A DNA stretch of 64,000 nt from Vreelandella zhuhanensis (GCF_009793355.1 NZ_WTKP01000005.1:124001-188000), one strand, 5' to 3'; positions 1 through 9,979 are shown, counted from the first letter of the stretch. Notes: generated by a model not told the origin, from the letters alone. Program-made: numbers and translations.

Positions 1-299
1 GGCAATAGCCCACCAACCTGCGCAAAAGGCACTTTCTGCCCCACTGCGACGTTGGGTGCCCCGCATACCACCTGGACAGGATCACCGCTGCCATCATCCA
101 CGCTGCATACGTTGAGCTTGTCGGCATTCGGGTGCTGGGTCTTGCTGAGTACTTCAGCCACCACCACCCCGCCGAATGCAGCCGCTACAGGGGCGACAGC
201 ATCCACTTCCAGACCCGCCATGGTAATTTGGTCGGCCATGGCTTGCGTATCCAGCTGCGGTGACACCCAGTCACGCAACCATTTTTCAGAGAATTTCAT
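1..299 (-). CDS. pheT: Phenylalanyl-tRNA synthetase beta subunit, N-terminal part (runs off window)
   Basis: This is the amino-terminal ~99 residues of the beta subunit of the alpha2-beta2 enzyme that charges tRNA-Phe in the cytoplasm. Reading the minus strand from the ATG at 297-299 gives MKFSEKWLRDWV followed by a segment with HPNADKL and CGAPNV. This is the typical PheT N-terminus, running into the EMAP/OB-like tRNA-binding domain. It starts 26 bases after the pheS stop, with AGGAATCACC before the ATG as a plausible ribosome site, so it is the second gene of a pheS-pheT operon. The gene continues beyond base 1; nothing can be said about its catalytic and editing domains. Confidence 0.93.
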   Translation of the reverse strand, partial: MKFSEKWLRDWVSPQLDTQAMADQITMAGLEVDAVAPVAAAFGGVVVAEVLSKTQHPNADKLNVCSVDDGSGDPVQVVCGAPNVAVGQKVPFAQVGGLL

Positions 300-325
300 G
301 GTGATTCCTGTGTTTGGTGGCGGTA

Positions 326-1360
<1,035 letters not shown>

Positions 1361-1406
1361 TTAGGCGGCCCCAAGTTCAGCATTGGGGAGGCAACAATAG
1401 GGTGAC

Positions 1407-1441
1407 AAAAAAACAGGGGAAGAGCGGCTGCTCTTCCCCTG
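1407..1441 (-). terminator. Intrinsic terminator between rplT and pheS
   Basis: A perfect 12-bp stem (1414-1425 with 1430-1441, loop GGCT) is followed on the minus strand by seven T residues (A tract at 1407-1413). It sits about 80 bases past the rplT stop and ~60 bases before the pheS start. It therefore ends the ribosomal-protein operon or makes pheST expression depend on readthrough or its own promoter. Confidence 0.9.
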
Positions 1442-1520
1442 GATGGGTCACACTGAAATGACCACGGACATATCATGCAGTACAGTTGTGCAACTCTTCA
1501 GTTGCCCGGCATGTATGCCT

Positions 1521-1874
1521 TTACTGGGCAGCCTTGGCTTTTTCCACGATAGCGGCAAATGCTGCCTTCTCGTGAACGGCCAGATCAGCCAGTACCTTGC
1601 GATCAATCTCGATACCGGCTTTCTTCAGGCCACCGACAAAACGGCTGTAGGACATGCCGTTCTGACGAGCACCAGCGTTGATACGCTGAATCCACAACGC
1701 ACGGAACTGACGCTTGCGGTTACGGCGGTCGCGATAGGCATACTGACCAGCTTTGATGACAGCCTGCTTGGCTACACGGAAAACGCGTGACCGCGCACCA
1801 TAGTAACCTTTAGCTTGCTTAAGAATCTTCTTGTGACGACGACGGGCGACAACGCCACGTTTGACACGGGCCAT
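1521..1874 (-). CDS. rplT: Large ribosomal subunit protein bL20
   Basis: L20 is an early-assembly protein of the 50S subunit and binds 23S rRNA. The 117-residue product has the very basic N-terminal extension ([16 protein letters not shown]) that threads into rRNA, followed by [16 protein letters not shown] and the globular C-terminal domain. It is essentially the same length as E. coli L20 (118). It follows rpmI by 67 bases in the conserved thrS-infC-rpmI-rplT order. In E. coli, L20 also represses translation of rpmI-rplT by binding the messenger upstream of rpmI; a hairpin in the matching position is annotated separately. The terminator at 1407-1441 follows. Confidence 0.98.
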   Translation of the reverse strand: MARVKRGVVARRRHKKILKQAKGYYGARSRVFRVAKQAVIKAGQYAYRDRRNRKRQFRALWIQRINAGARQNGMSYSRFVGGLKKAGIEIDRKVLADLAVHEKAAFAAIVEKAKAAQ

Positions 1875-1941
1875 AACACACTCCTGACTTTATAGCTGAT
1901 GCCGAGTATTCACGGCATCCAGAGAAAACGACAACGTAACC

Positions 1942-2136
1942 TTAGAGGTTGGGCAGCATACGCTGAATCAGCGCCTTATCGGCATCGTGAATCAGCTTCG
2001 TACCCCGCAGGTGACGCTTACGCTTGCTCGACTTCTTGGTCAGAATGTGGCTACGGAAAGACTGCTTGTGCTTGAAGCCGCTAGCTGTCTTCTTGAAGCG
2101 CTTCGCAGCACCACTGTTGCTCTTGATTTTCGGCAT
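1942..2136 (-). CDS. rpmI: Large ribosomal subunit protein bL35
   Basis: L35 is a small 50S ribosomal protein. The 64-residue product begins [17 protein letters not shown], the family signature, and ends with [15 protein letters not shown]. The open frame extends 17 codons further upstream, but the start at 2136 is preferred. It gives the normal family length, and it is preceded by GGAG at a good distance (GCGGAGTTACTCTC). It lies between infC and rplT in the conserved operon. Confidence 0.97.
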   Translation of the reverse strand: MPKIKSNSGAAKRFKKTASGFKHKQSFRSHILTKKSSKRKRHLRGTKLIHDADKALIQRMLPNL

Positions 2137-2171
2137 GAGAGTAACTCCGCTCAAGTTTTTTAGAAAATCCA

Positions 2172-2199
2172 GGGCCGACCACCGCAACAGCGGTGGCCC
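2172..2199 (-). promoter_or_regulatory. Hairpin in the infC-rpmI intergenic leader
   Basis: The 81-base gap between infC and rpmI holds a perfect 7-bp stem (2179-2185 with 2190-2196, loop AACA), flanked by a further three G-C pairs across a bulge (2172-2174 with 2197-2199). On the minus strand it precedes rpmI by ~40 bases and is not followed by a clean T run, so it is not an obvious terminator. In E. coli, L20 represses rpmI translation by binding RNA structures in this region. A similar role is an inference. Confidence 0.4.
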
Positions 2200-2217
2200 G
2201 TTGAAAACGCCGTTGGA

Positions 2218-2757
2218 TCACTTTTTCTTCGGGGCAATGATCATGACCATCTGGCGTCCTTCCATTTTAGGAAAGGACTCCACGGCTCCGATCTCTTCCA
2301 GGTCGTTGGCTATCCGTTCCATCAGCCGGCGGCCGATATCCTGGTGTGCCATTTCCCGCCCACGGAAGCGCAATGTGACCTTGCCTTTGTCACCACCTTC
2401 CAGAAAGCGTGTCAGGTTTTTCAGCTTGACCTGATAATCGCCTTCATCGGTGCCAGGACGGAATTTGACTTCCTTCACCTGGATTTGCTTTGTCTTCTTC
2501 TTTTGAGCCGCTTTCTGCTTTTTCTGCTCAAAGACGAATTTGCCGTAATCCATGATCTTACACACGATCGGATCGGCATTTGATATTTGCACGAGATCCA
2601 TACCGGCAGCTTCAGCACGCTCGAGGGCTTCGGTAGTGGGCACTACGCCCAACTGCTCACCGTCGCTATCAATCAGGCGTACTTCTTCGTCGGTAATTCT
2701 CTCGTTCATTGGGGGGCGCTTGTCTTGAGGGCGCCCGCGCTGGCTGCTTCGCTTGAT
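2218..2757 (-). CDS. infC: Translation initiation factor IF-3, ATC start
   Basis: IF3 binds the 30S subunit, prevents premature 50S joining and rejects non-canonical start codons. The product has the N-terminal domain with [12 protein letters not shown] and [13 protein letters not shown], a lysine-rich linker, and the C-terminal domain ([26 protein letters not shown]). The first ATG (2709) would remove the usual basic N-terminal tail. Sixteen codons upstream an ATC at 2755-2757 is preceded by AAGGAG eight bases away, giving 179 residues against 180 in E. coli. E. coli infC uses AUU for autoregulation through start-codon discrimination, so ATC is the likely start. The thrS stop overlaps this ribosome-binding site, indicating translational coupling. 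Confidence 0.93.
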   Translation of the reverse strand: MKRSSQRGRPQDKRPPMNERITDEEVRLIDSDGEQLGVVPTTEALERAEAAGMDLVQISNADPIVCKIMDYGKFVFEQKKQKAAQKKKTKQIQVKEVKFRPGTDEGDYQVKLKNLTRFLEGGDKGKVTLRFRGREMAHQDIGRRLMERIANDLEEIGAVESFPKMEGRQMVMIIAPKKK

Positions 2758-2769
2758 CGTTCCGTCTCC

Positions 2770-4692
2770 TTAGGCAATTGTCGATATCGCTAGAGCTTCT
2801 CGCTCCGCATCCGCTCGTTTGATGAATTCATCAACCGTCATGGTGCCGAGATTTTCGCCTGTACGCGTACGCACGGCAACTGAGTCAGCTTCGACTTCCT
2901 TATCTCCTACCACCAGGAGATAGGGAACTTTCTGCAACGTATGCTCGCGGATTTTAAAGCCGATTTTCTCGTTCCTCAAGTCCGCCTTGGCTCGCAAGCC
3001 ATTTTTCTGCAAACGTTTCTCTAGCGCAAGGGCATAATCCCGCTGAGCATCAGTAATCGTCATGACCACTACCTGCTGGGGAGCAAGCCACAATGGCATG
3101 GCACCGGCATAATGTTCAATCAGTATTCCCAGAAAGCGTTCGAAGGAACCGAGAATCGCCCTGTGTAACATGACTGGCGTTTTTCGGCTGCCATCTTCAT
3201 CCACAAACTGAGCGCCCAACCTGCCCGGCAAGTTAAAATCGAGCTGTAGCGTACCACATTGCCACACACGATTGAGACAATCTCGCAAAGAAAATTCAAT
3301 TTTCGGGCCATAAAATGCCCCCTCGCCCGGCTGTAGGGTCCATTCCAGCCCTGTGGAGTCAAGTGCTACTTCAAGGCCGGCTTCCGCTTGATCCCAGAGG
3401 TGAGACTCCCCCATGAAATCTTCCGGACGAGTCGAGAGCTTAAGCTCCACTTCATCAAACCCGAGCGCTTCATATACCTGAAGGGTCAAGGCGATAAACG
3501 CTTCGGCCTCTGCCTGAATCTGCCCTTCCGTACAAAATATATGCGCATCATCCTGGGTAAAACTACGCACACGCATCAGGCCGTGCAAGGAACCGGAAGG
3601 CTCGTTACGGTGGCAGCTGCCGAATTCCGCCAAACGCAGCGGCAGGTCACGGTAGCTTTTCAGCCCTTGATTGAATACCTGCACATGGCACGGGCAGTTC
3701 ATCGGCTTTACCGCATACTCGCGCTTTTCTGATTCCGTGGTGAACATCAGCTCGCTGTAGTGGCCCCAATGGCCTGATTTTTTCCACAAGGATAAATCGA
3801 CCACTTGGGGTGTCCGGATTTCCTGGTAACCATGTTCGCGTTGGATGCGACGCATGTAATCTTCCAACGCCTGATACATCGTCCAGCCATTGGGATGCCA
3901 GAACACCATGCCCGGCGCTTCTTCCTGCAGATGAAATAGATCCATCTTACGCGCCAGCTTACGGTGATCGCGCTTTTCGGCTTCTTCGAGACGTTTCAGG
4001 TAGGCATTGAGCTGCTTTTTATCACTCCAGGCCGTTCCATAAAGGCGGGTCAGCATGGGTTTGGAAGCATCGCCACGCCAGTAGGCACCGGCCAGCTTGG
4101 TCAATTTAAAAGCTTTCAAGTGTCGGGTGTTGGGCACATGAGGACCGCGACACATATCAGTGTATTCTTCATGGTGATACAGCCGGATCGAAGCACCTTC
4201 CGGTATCTCGCGAATAATTTCCTGCTTATAAGGCTCATCGCGATGCAAGAAAGTCAGCATCGCCTTGTCACGGTCAACGTACTCACGCACTACATCGTAT
4301 TCGCGCTCGATCAACGCTTTCATGCGTTTTTCGATCGTGTCCATATCATCTGGGGTGACAGGGGCCCCAAAATCGATATCGTAATAGAAACCGTCATCGA
4401 TTGTCGGACCAATAGCCATCTTGGCATCAGGAAAAAGCTGTTTGACCGCATGGCCGATCAAGTGAGCACAGGAATGGCGGATAATTTCCAGCCCTTCTGG
4501 ATCACGTGCCGTCACGATCGCCACATTGGCATCGTGTTCAATGAGATCAGCGGCGTCCACCAAATTGCCATCAATCTTGCCTGCCACACAGGCCTTGGCC
4601 AAACCAGGGCCAATGGACGCTGCAAGCTGCATGATGGAAACAGGGACATCAAACGTTTTCTGGCTACCATCCGGCAGCGTTACGATGGGCAT
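2770..4692 (-). CDS. thrS: Threonyl-tRNA synthetase
   Basis: Charges tRNA-Thr in the cytoplasm and edits mis-attached serine. The 640-residue product (E. coli 642) begins [11 protein letters not shown]. It has the N-terminal TGS domain (~1-62), the editing domain with the HxxxH zinc-like motif in HSCAHLIGH, the class II catalytic core with the zinc-binding [10 protein letters not shown] segment and [15 protein letters not shown], and a C-terminal anticodon-binding domain. The frame extends upstream, but the start at 4692 gives the family N-terminus and has AAGGA nearby. It is first in the thrS-infC-rpmI-rplT operon; the infC ribosome site overlaps its stop codon. Confidence 0.97.
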   Translation of the reverse strand: MPIVTLPDGSQKTFDVPVSIMQLAASIGPGLAKACVAGKIDGNLVDAADLIEHDANVAIVTARDPEGLEIIRHSCAHLIGHAVKQLFPDAKMAIGPTIDDGFYYDIDFGAPVTPDDMDTIEKRMKALIEREYDVVREYVDRDKAMLTFLHRDEPYKQEIIREIPEGASIRLYHHEEYTDMCRGPHVPNTRHLKAFKLTKLAGAYWRGDASKPMLTRLYGTAWSDKKQLNAYLKRLEEAEKRDHRKLARKMDLFHLQEEAPGMVFWHPNGWTMYQALEDYMRRIQREHGYQEIRTPQVVDLSLWKKSGHWGHYSELMFTTESEKREYAVKPMNCPCHVQVFNQGLKSYRDLPLRLAEFGSCHRNEPSGSLHGLMRVRSFTQDDAHIFCTEGQIQAEAEAFIALTLQVYEALGFDEVELKLSTRPEDFMGESHLWDQAEAGLEVALDSTGLEWTLQPGEGAFYGPKIEFSLRDCLNRVWQCGTLQLDFNLPGRLGAQFVDEDGSRKTPVMLHRAILGSFERFLGILIEHYAGAMPLWLAPQQVVVMTITDAQRDYALALEKRLQKNGLRAKADLRNEKIGFKIREHTLQKVPYLLVVGDKEVEADSVAVRTRTGENLGTMTVDEFIKRADAEREALAISTIA

Positions 4693-4830
4693 TCGATAAT
4701 TCCTTGAGCGCAGTGGTGATCCATACCAAGGATCACATTTCGCTATCAATGGTCGTTAAGGGGATAAAGCGGTGCTAAATAGCGCTGGCTAGCCTAACAG
4801 ATGCACGTAACGGGAAAAACTGAGCGACAC

Positions 4831-4859
4831 AAAAAAGGAGGCCGAACGGCCTCCTTTTT
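4831..4859 (-). terminator. Intrinsic terminator after the OmpA-family gene
   Basis: A stem built from GGAGGCCG and CGGCCTCC flanked by A and T runs lies just downstream of the minus-strand OmpA-family gene. It has T residues on both strands' 3' sides, so it could work in either direction. It insulates that gene from the thrS promoter region. Confidence 0.85.
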
Positions 4860-4915
4860 CATGCACCGCATGAACAGCAATACTCAATCTGTCATTGCAT
4901 ACGAAAGCGGCTTGC

Positions 4916-5791
4916 TTAGTTCCACTCATCCAGCTCGACGCGACGGTTAAGCGCGCGACCTTCATCGGTTTCGTTAGTTGCGATAGGACGCTCTTCACCA
5001 TAACCGACCGCCATCATGCGATCTTCGCTGATGCCACGCCGAGCCATATAGGTAGCGACAGATTCGGCACGACGCTGCGAGAGGTCCTTGTTGTATTCAG
5101 CAGAACCTACAGCGTCAGTGTGCCCTTCGATACGCACGCGCACACCGGGGTTGTTAGCCAGACGTTCAGCGACATCATCAAGCACTTCACGGGCATTGAG
5201 TGTCAGCTGGGCGGAATCAAACTCGAAATTCACATCTTCCAGTACAACGCTTTCCTCGCAACCCAGTGCGTTCACTTCTACGCCGGCAGGAGTACCAGGA
5301 CACTGGTCACGATAATCCGCCACGCCGTCGTTGTCGGAATCCAGCGGGCAACCCTGAGCATTCACCTCAACGCCGGCAGGAGTTCCCGGACACTGGTCAC
5401 GATAATCCGCTACACCGTCATTGTCGGAATCCAGCGGACAACCTTCAGCATCCACTGCCACGCCTGCGGGCACTTCGCCGTAGCTCGGGCATTGCGGGGC
5501 AACTGCTACAGGCGTGCTGTCAGCACACAACATAGCGCCGATGGTAGCACCAGCGGTGGCACCGATAGCAGCACCACTGTCTTCATCTGACGTGCTGCTA
5601 GTGGCATAACCAATACCACCACCGATCACACTACCCGCCAGACCACATACCATGGGATGCTGGTACCAGCTACGGTCACTGCTGGCACCCGCTGCACCTT
5701 GGCCAGACGCCTGAGTCCCCGTATTGGCACAGCCGGAAAGGCCGACAACCAAAGCGGAACCGAGTAGCAAGCCAGTTGTTGATTTTTTCAT
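4916..5791 (-). CDS. OmpA-family lipoprotein with glycine zipper and thrombospondin type-3 repeats
   Basis: Predicted cell-envelope protein that tethers the outer membrane to peptidoglycan. The 291-residue product starts at 5791, with AAGGAG upstream. It has a lipoprotein signal ending LSGC (Cys21), a glycine-zipper segment (~50-90), and two copies of the calcium-binding-type motif DSDNDGVADYRDQCPG (~121-136 and 151-166). The C-terminal OmpA peptidoglycan-binding domain (~185-291) contains EGHTDAVGS and LSQRRAESV. Similar TSP3-OmpA proteins are common in marine and halophilic bacteria. The lipid anchor replaces the beta-barrel of classical OmpA. It appears to be a single-gene unit ended by the hairpin at 4831-4859. 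Confidence 0.9.
   Translation of the reverse strand: MKKSTTGLLLGSALVVGLSGCANTGTQASGQGAAGASSDRSWYQHPMVCGLAGSVIGGGIGYATSSTSDEDSGAAIGATAGATIGAMLCADSTPVAVAPQCPSYGEVPAGVAVDAEGCPLDSDNDGVADYRDQCPGTPAGVEVNAQGCPLDSDNDGVADYRDQCPGTPAGVEVNALGCEESVVLEDVNFEFDSAQLTLNAREVLDDVAERLANNPGVRVRIEGHTDAVGSAEYNKDLSQRRAESVATYMARRGISEDRMMAVGYGEERPIATNETDEGRALNRRVELDEWN
5258..5437 (-). repeat. Tandem 90-bp direct repeat encoding TSP3 units
   Basis: Two adjacent 90-bp units (5258-5347 and 5348-5437) are nearly identical at the DNA level and encode successive 30-residue thrombospondin type-3 units. A third, diverged partial unit begins at 5438. The low divergence suggests recent unit duplication. Confidence 0.85.
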
Positions 5792-6092
5792 GTATAAAAC
5801 TCCTTCTTCGTTTAATGCTGACATGACCGACAGGGAAAATTACAGCCATCCAGTATGTATGCTAAGAACCCAGCTCTTCTAAACAAAAGCTATTTGGAAC
5901 GGAACCTGTGGTTCAGGATCATAGTCTACATGGGAAACCATGGATTGCAGTACTGAATCGAAAAACAACCCACATTTTCGAAGCTTTCTTGCAGGTGCTG
6001 TTTGGGGCTCAGCCTAGAAAATTAAATTTAATTGATTAGTAAAATGATTCCTCCCTCAGACTCTTTACCAAACTTATAGATAACATTAACTT
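5792..6092. other. Non-coding stretch, no gene recognised
   Basis: About 300 bases between the OmpA-family start and the end of the DUF2489 gene. It is AT-rich, with no open frame that has a convincing ribosome site. It contains a perfect 14-bp palindrome (6020-6033, AATTAAATTTAATT) and a short inverted repeat near 5900. It presumably holds the OmpA-family promoter. I see no terminator or RNA gene. Confidence 0.5.
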
Positions 6093-6560
6093 TCAATGCA
6101 AGGCATTTGACCCTTCCTGACGCCATTCCTTAACCGCTGCGGCTGCTGCTAATACGCGTGGACGCATTTCGTCTTCGATTTCCAATCTTTGCTTGTCTTC
6201 TTGCATACGTTCGCGCGGTGTTAGCTGTTTGCGGGCTGAATGCGTCTTGAGATGATGAGTTCGGTTGTACATTTCCGCAAATGCCCGAAACCTTTCCTGT
6301 TCGGCCAAGCTTGAATCGATGATTTCCAGGAGGACCTTACACCGCCAGGCTCCTTCAGTGATTTCTACCTGTTCTTGCAATAGCGCGCTGATCACCCAAT
6401 CGAGATTTTCCAGGCTATTTTCCTGAGCTCGGCGCTCCTCCTCCTGGCGATATCTATCACGGCGCTTTACTTCTCGGCGTAGGGTAAAGGCATAGGCGGC
6501 CAGGCCGATCACTATCACCAGACCAAGTCCGAGTAATATCAGCATAACGGTTGTATTCAT
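6093..6560 (-). CDS. DUF2489-type membrane-anchored protein
   Basis: Function unknown. The 155-residue product has one N-terminal membrane helix (MLILLGLGLVIVIGLAAYAF), a basic charged segment, then a helical cytoplasmic domain with LEWVISALLQEQ-like and EGAWRCKVLLEIID sequences. The layout resembles the gammaproteobacterial DUF2489 family; this assignment is from memory of the family, not a search. The start at 6560 is chosen because GGAGGA lies upstream and the helix then begins at once; the frame could extend 20 codons further. It stands alone between the oxidase cluster and the OmpA-family gene. Confidence 0.7.
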   Translation of the reverse strand: MNTTVMLILLGLGLVIVIGLAAYAFTLRREVKRRDRYRQEEERRAQENSLENLDWVISALLQEQVEITEGAWRCKVLLEIIDSSLAEQERFRAFAEMYNRTHHLKTHSARKQLTPRERMQEDKQRLEIEDEMRPRVLAAAAAVKEWRQEGSNALH

Positions 6561-6665
6561 TGGAATATCGTTCCTCCAGCGGCAGCGTGAAATTGCAAAC
6601 CAACAATTGCTTGACGACAATTGTACACACCACCTAGATGGTTACCAAATCCCAATAAGTTTTAG

Positions 6666-7592
6666 TTACCACGCCATCACCGCAGCGTAATGATCCAATA
6701 GCAACACGCCAAACACCCCAAGCAAGTAACGGATCGAGAACCAGAAAGCCGCCATCGGTGCTTGTGGATCATGGCCTCGCCATACTTTCCAGTTCCAGTA
6801 CATGAAGCGGCCATTCAACAGCGCAATGCCCGCCAGGTAAAGTTCCCCACTCATGCCAATGACAAATGGCAACAACGTGACTCCCACTGTCAACCAGCCA
6901 TATAACCACACCTGCAAACGAGTGAAAGCCAGCCCGTGGGTTACCGGCAACATGGGAATGCCTGCCCGGGCATAGTCATCGCACTTATGTATCGCCAAGG
7001 CCCAGAAATGCGGTGGTGTCCAGGCAAAAATGATCAGCAAGAGCAATAACGGTTCAGGCCCAAGCTGGTCGGTAATAGCGGTCCACCCAAGTAGTGGCGG
7101 TGCGGCACCGGCAACGCCACCGATAACAATATTCTGGGGTGTGGCACGCTTGAGAAAAGCGGTGTAGATCAGCGCATAGCCAATCAAGGAGGCAAACGTC
7201 AGCACCGCCGTCAGGGTATTGACCTGCCAAGCCAACAGGCCCACGCCCGCACCAGAAAGGATTATTGCCCAGGTGAGCCCGACGCTTACTGGAAGTCTTT
7301 TACTCGCCATTGGCCGATGCGAAGTACGTGACATCAAGGCATCCAGGCGCCGGTCGACAATATGATTGAAGGCAGCGGCTCCACAGGAGGTAAGCCCGAT
7401 GCCGATCAAGCCGAACACAACATTGCTGATAGGCGGAATTCCCGGTGTTGCCAATGCCATACCCACCAAGGCACAGACCAACATGACCACCACCACCCGA
7501 AGCTTGCACAACCCCAGCAAGTCTCGCCATCCCCATGCCGTCGCCGAAAACGCCGACGATTGCAGTGTCATTGCCCCATTACGCATTGGCAT
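6666..7592 (-). CDS. cyoE: Protoheme IX farnesyltransferase (heme O synthase)
   Basis: UbiA-superfamily integral membrane prenyltransferase that adds a farnesyl group to heme B to give heme O, the first step towards heme A for the oxidase encoded alongside. The 308-residue product is highly hydrophobic (about nine helices). It has the two aspartate-rich sites: NHIVDRRLDALMSRTSHRP and HKCDDYARAGIPMLP. AAGGAGG precedes the start at 7592. It overlaps the end of ctaA by 14 bases, indicating coupled translation. It is also called ctaB in oxidase clusters. Confidence 0.96.
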   Translation of the reverse strand: MPMRNGAMTLQSSAFSATAWGWRDLLGLCKLRVVVVMLVCALVGMALATPGIPPISNVVFGLIGIGLTSCGAAAFNHIVDRRLDALMSRTSHRPMASKRLPVSVGLTWAIILSGAGVGLLAWQVNTLTAVLTFASLIGYALIYTAFLKRATPQNIVIGGVAGAAPPLLGWTAITDQLGPEPLLLLLIIFAWTPPHFWALAIHKCDDYARAGIPMLPVTHGLAFTRLQVWLYGWLTVGVTLLPFVIGMSGELYLAGIALLNGRFMYWNWKVWRGHDPQAPMAAFWFSIRYLLGVFGVLLLDHYAAVMAW

Positions 7593-8631
7593 GGCTTGCC
7601 TCCTTGATTACGGTTATATCTTCTTCCCATCCAGTGGAATGGCGCCACGTCCAGAACGCCGTCACTAGACCTAACGTCAACGCTATGGCGCCGGCGGTAT
7701 GTAACAGCGCCAGCCATAGCGGCAGCCCAAGCAGCACATTGGCCACGCCTAGCCCACCTTGAACGAAATAAACCGCCACGACACCAGACAGCACAGCGCG
7801 CAAAGAGGCTTGCTGTCGATAACGCAACCAGAGCGTCAAAAGGGCAATTCCCGACAGCACAGCGCCTAACCGATGCGCAATGTGGATAGCCGTACGTGCA
7901 TCAGCATGTAATTGGCCATAGAGATAGTTCGGCCCTACCGTCTGAGTCAGATGAAAGCCTTCGCTAACATCCATTTCCGGCCACCACTGGCCATTGCAGG
8001 CTGGAAATCCTTGGCAGGCAATACCCGCATAATTGCTTGAGACCCACCCTCCCAGCGCCAGCTGCATGACCAGTATCGCCGCGGCTCCCAGCCACAAGGC
8101 ATTCAGCCGCCTAGGTGATGAATATGGACGCCCTGCCGCAAATCGTCGCAACCTCAAGTGTAACCAAAGAAAAATGATTAACACACTCAAGCCGCCCAGC
8201 AGATGCAACGTCACCACTTGGGGCCATAACTGCAATGTCACTGTGAATGCGCCAAAAGCGCCTTGAAGGAGGATCACTACCAGCAACGCGATACTCAGCC
8301 GCCATGGATATTGTCGTGCGTGTCGTAAACGCCATCCAAGCGCGACCACTCCCAGGACCGCGACCCCCAAGAGTGTCGCGATATAGCGATGAATCATTTC
8401 CATCCAGGCCTTGAAAGGTTCCAGTGGAGACTCTGGATGGCGCAAGGCAGCATAGCCAGTGTCAGGCACCACCAGTCTTCCATAACATCCCGGCCAGTCC
8501 GGGCAACCTAGACCGGCATCGACCAAACGTGTCCATGCGCCAACCAGTATCACGATGGCGGTAAAGACCGTCCCCGCCAATGTCAGCCGCAGAAGCCATC
8601 TCAAACGAGACTCTAGAAGGTGACTTGCCAT
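7579..8631 (-). CDS. ctaA: Heme A synthase
   Basis: Membrane monooxygenase (COX15/CtaA) that converts heme O to heme A for cytochrome c oxidase. The ~350-residue product has eight predicted helices in two pseudo-symmetric four-helix halves with conserved heme-ligand histidines (EMIHRYIATLLG, TLHLLGG, HIAHRLGA, LLHTAGA). It also has the extracytoplasmic cysteine pair in LGCPDWPGCYG. The start at 8631 is preferred because AGGA lies about nine bases upstream; the frame extends 14 codons further to a TTG. It lies between the thioredoxin-like gene and cyoE in one minus-strand run. Confidence 0.95.
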   Translation of the reverse strand: MASHLLESRLRWLLRLTLAGTVFTAIVILVGAWTRLVDAGLGCPDWPGCYGRLVVPDTGYAALRHPESPLEPFKAWMEMIHRYIATLLGVAVLGVVALGWRLRHARQYPWRLSIALLVVILLQGAFGAFTVTLQLWPQVVTLHLLGGLSVLIIFLWLHLRLRRFAAGRPYSSPRRLNALWLGAAAILVMQLALGGWVSSNYAGIACQGFPACNGQWWPEMDVSEGFHLTQTVGPNYLYGQLHADARTAIHIAHRLGAVLSGIALLTLWLRYRQQASLRAVLSGVVAVYFVQGGLGVANVLLGLPLWLALLHTAGAIALTLGLVTAFWTWRHSTGWEEDITVIKEASHANA

Positions 8632-8669
8632 TGAGTATTCGTCCTTTTGCCGCCGCCCATGGATTTTGT

Positions 8670-9266
8670 TCAATAGTCTGGATTCACGCGCAACAAATGC
8701 TTGATGTCCTTGAGTACGTCAGCCGCTTGTGTGCCGCCACTGAATGCCAAAACCGGGCGACCTTGGGGGTCGAGAATCCATATATCCCCCTCCTTTACCC
8801 AGCCGGGACGTGCTTGCCAGTCTCCCACTTTTTCACCAGGCAATGCCTCGACGGCACCTCCAATCCGCAGGCGACTGACACGAACGGCCTCACGCCCCAG
8901 CGCCCGATGCAGACGCCACCACTGGTCCGCCTGGGCAGTGCAATCTTCCTTGCAGTCAAATGCCAATATCCAAGTCTCGGAGATTTGCCCTTCGGGAGCT
9001 TCAGTCGCTGTACTTTCTAGGGCATTTTTTTCAAGGGTCGTGCCTTCAGGGACTGTTTCTTGCGTTTTCGAATACGCTACGTCTTCTAGAGGCCAATCTG
9101 AAAGCGGTGGAATTTCCGGGTTCAGAATCCCGTGTGCGGTGCGTTGCTCGGGTATACCCAGTCGCCATTCCACCATGCCCCAGGCCGCCACCATGGGTAA
9201 CAGAAACACGCTGATCAAAAGCACGAGCTTGAGTTTTTGGCGTCCCGCTCTGCTCAAATATTTCAT
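8670..9266 (-). CDS. Membrane-anchored thioredoxin-fold-like protein of the oxidase cluster
   Basis: I do not recognise a named family with certainty. The 198-residue product has a single N-terminal helix (LVLLISVFLLPMVAAWGMVEW), a Pro/Glu-rich linker and a periplasmic domain. That domain has WILAFDCKEDCTAQADQWW and GDIWILDPQGRPVLAFSG, which resemble a thioredoxin/SCO-like fold with CxxxC at the place of the usual CxxC. Pseudomonas oxidase clusters carry a similar uncharacterised gene between SURF1 and ctaA. A role in copper or thiol handling during CuA assembly is an inference from position and fold impression. Confidence 0.75.
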   Translation of the reverse strand: MKYLSRAGRQKLKLVLLISVFLLPMVAAWGMVEWRLGIPEQRTAHGILNPEIPPLSDWPLEDVAYSKTQETVPEGTTLEKNALESTATEAPEGQISETWILAFDCKEDCTAQADQWWRLHRALGREAVRVSRLRIGGAVEALPGEKVGDWQARPGWVKEGDIWILDPQGRPVLAFSGGTQAADVLKDIKHLLRVNPDY

Positions 9267-9289
9267 GAAGCCCGCTCCTTTTATTGTGT

Positions 9290-9979
9290 TTATTCATCCC
9301 GCCTATCGCGGTGCAAACGATGCCCCCCGAGGAGCATGACAACCGCCGCGGCCAACGCCAACCCCCACCATTGGACGGCATAGCCGAAATGCCGACTGGG
9401 TGGCATTACGTTAGGTTTCCACCAGCTATCCAGCACACCGGGACCTTCTTCCAGATGCAACCAGCCCGGATAGGCAAATTCACCCCGTATGGACCATGCT
9501 TCAAGGCGAATCTGCTGTAGCCGTTGTTGTTCGGCATTGGGACCGAATAAAGGCCCTCGATCGCCCGCTTCTTGCCAACGACCTCGAACTTCTACAGGGC
9601 CGCTGGGTGTCGTCGTTTCTGGCGTCGCTCGGCTAGGACCGGTTTCCAGAAACCCCCGTTGCATCAGCCAGAGGCGTCCCTGTTCATCACGTAAAGGCGT
9701 CAGTACCGCGACACCCAGGCGCCGGCCAAGAATCCGGTTATCCAGGAACAGGGTATGCTCTGCCAGATAGTCGCCCGTTACAGTGACCCAGGCGCCGTCA
9801 CTGGGTGAAGTGTCGGGATTGACCAGTGCGGGGGCAGCCTCTCGCTGCGCTATTGCATTTTGCTTGTCAATGGCTCTTTCCCACTGCCATAGTCCCAGAG
9901 CTATTCCCGTTATCACAATCAATGACCAGAAAATGCACCATCCCCCTAGACGCCAGCCAGTTTTCGAGGAAACCGCCAT
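9290..9979 (-). CDS. SURF1-family cytochrome oxidase assembly protein
   Basis: SURF1/Shy1 proteins sit in the inner membrane and help deliver heme A to subunit I. The product has an N-terminal helix containing GIALGLWQWERAIDKQ (the conserved GxWQ..R motif), a periplasmic domain with VTVTGDYLAEHTLFLDNR and RGFLETGPSR, and a C-terminal helix (FGYAVQWWGLALAAAVVMLL). It is about 229 residues from the start at 9979. Upstream in-frame starts at 9997 and 10018 are possible and no ribosome site is decisive. With the 9979 start, its ATG and the ATG of the opposite-strand DUF2909 gene share one CATG. Confidence 0.88.
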   Translation of the reverse strand: MAVSSKTGWRLGGWCIFWSLIVITGIALGLWQWERAIDKQNAIAQREAAPALVNPDTSPSDGAWVTVTGDYLAEHTLFLDNRILGRRLGVAVLTPLRDEQGRLWLMQRGFLETGPSRATPETTTPSGPVEVRGRWQEAGDRGPLFGPNAEQQRLQQIRLEAWSIRGEFAYPGWLHLEEGPGVLDSWWKPNVMPPSRHFGYAVQWWGLALAAAVVMLLGGHRLHRDRRDE

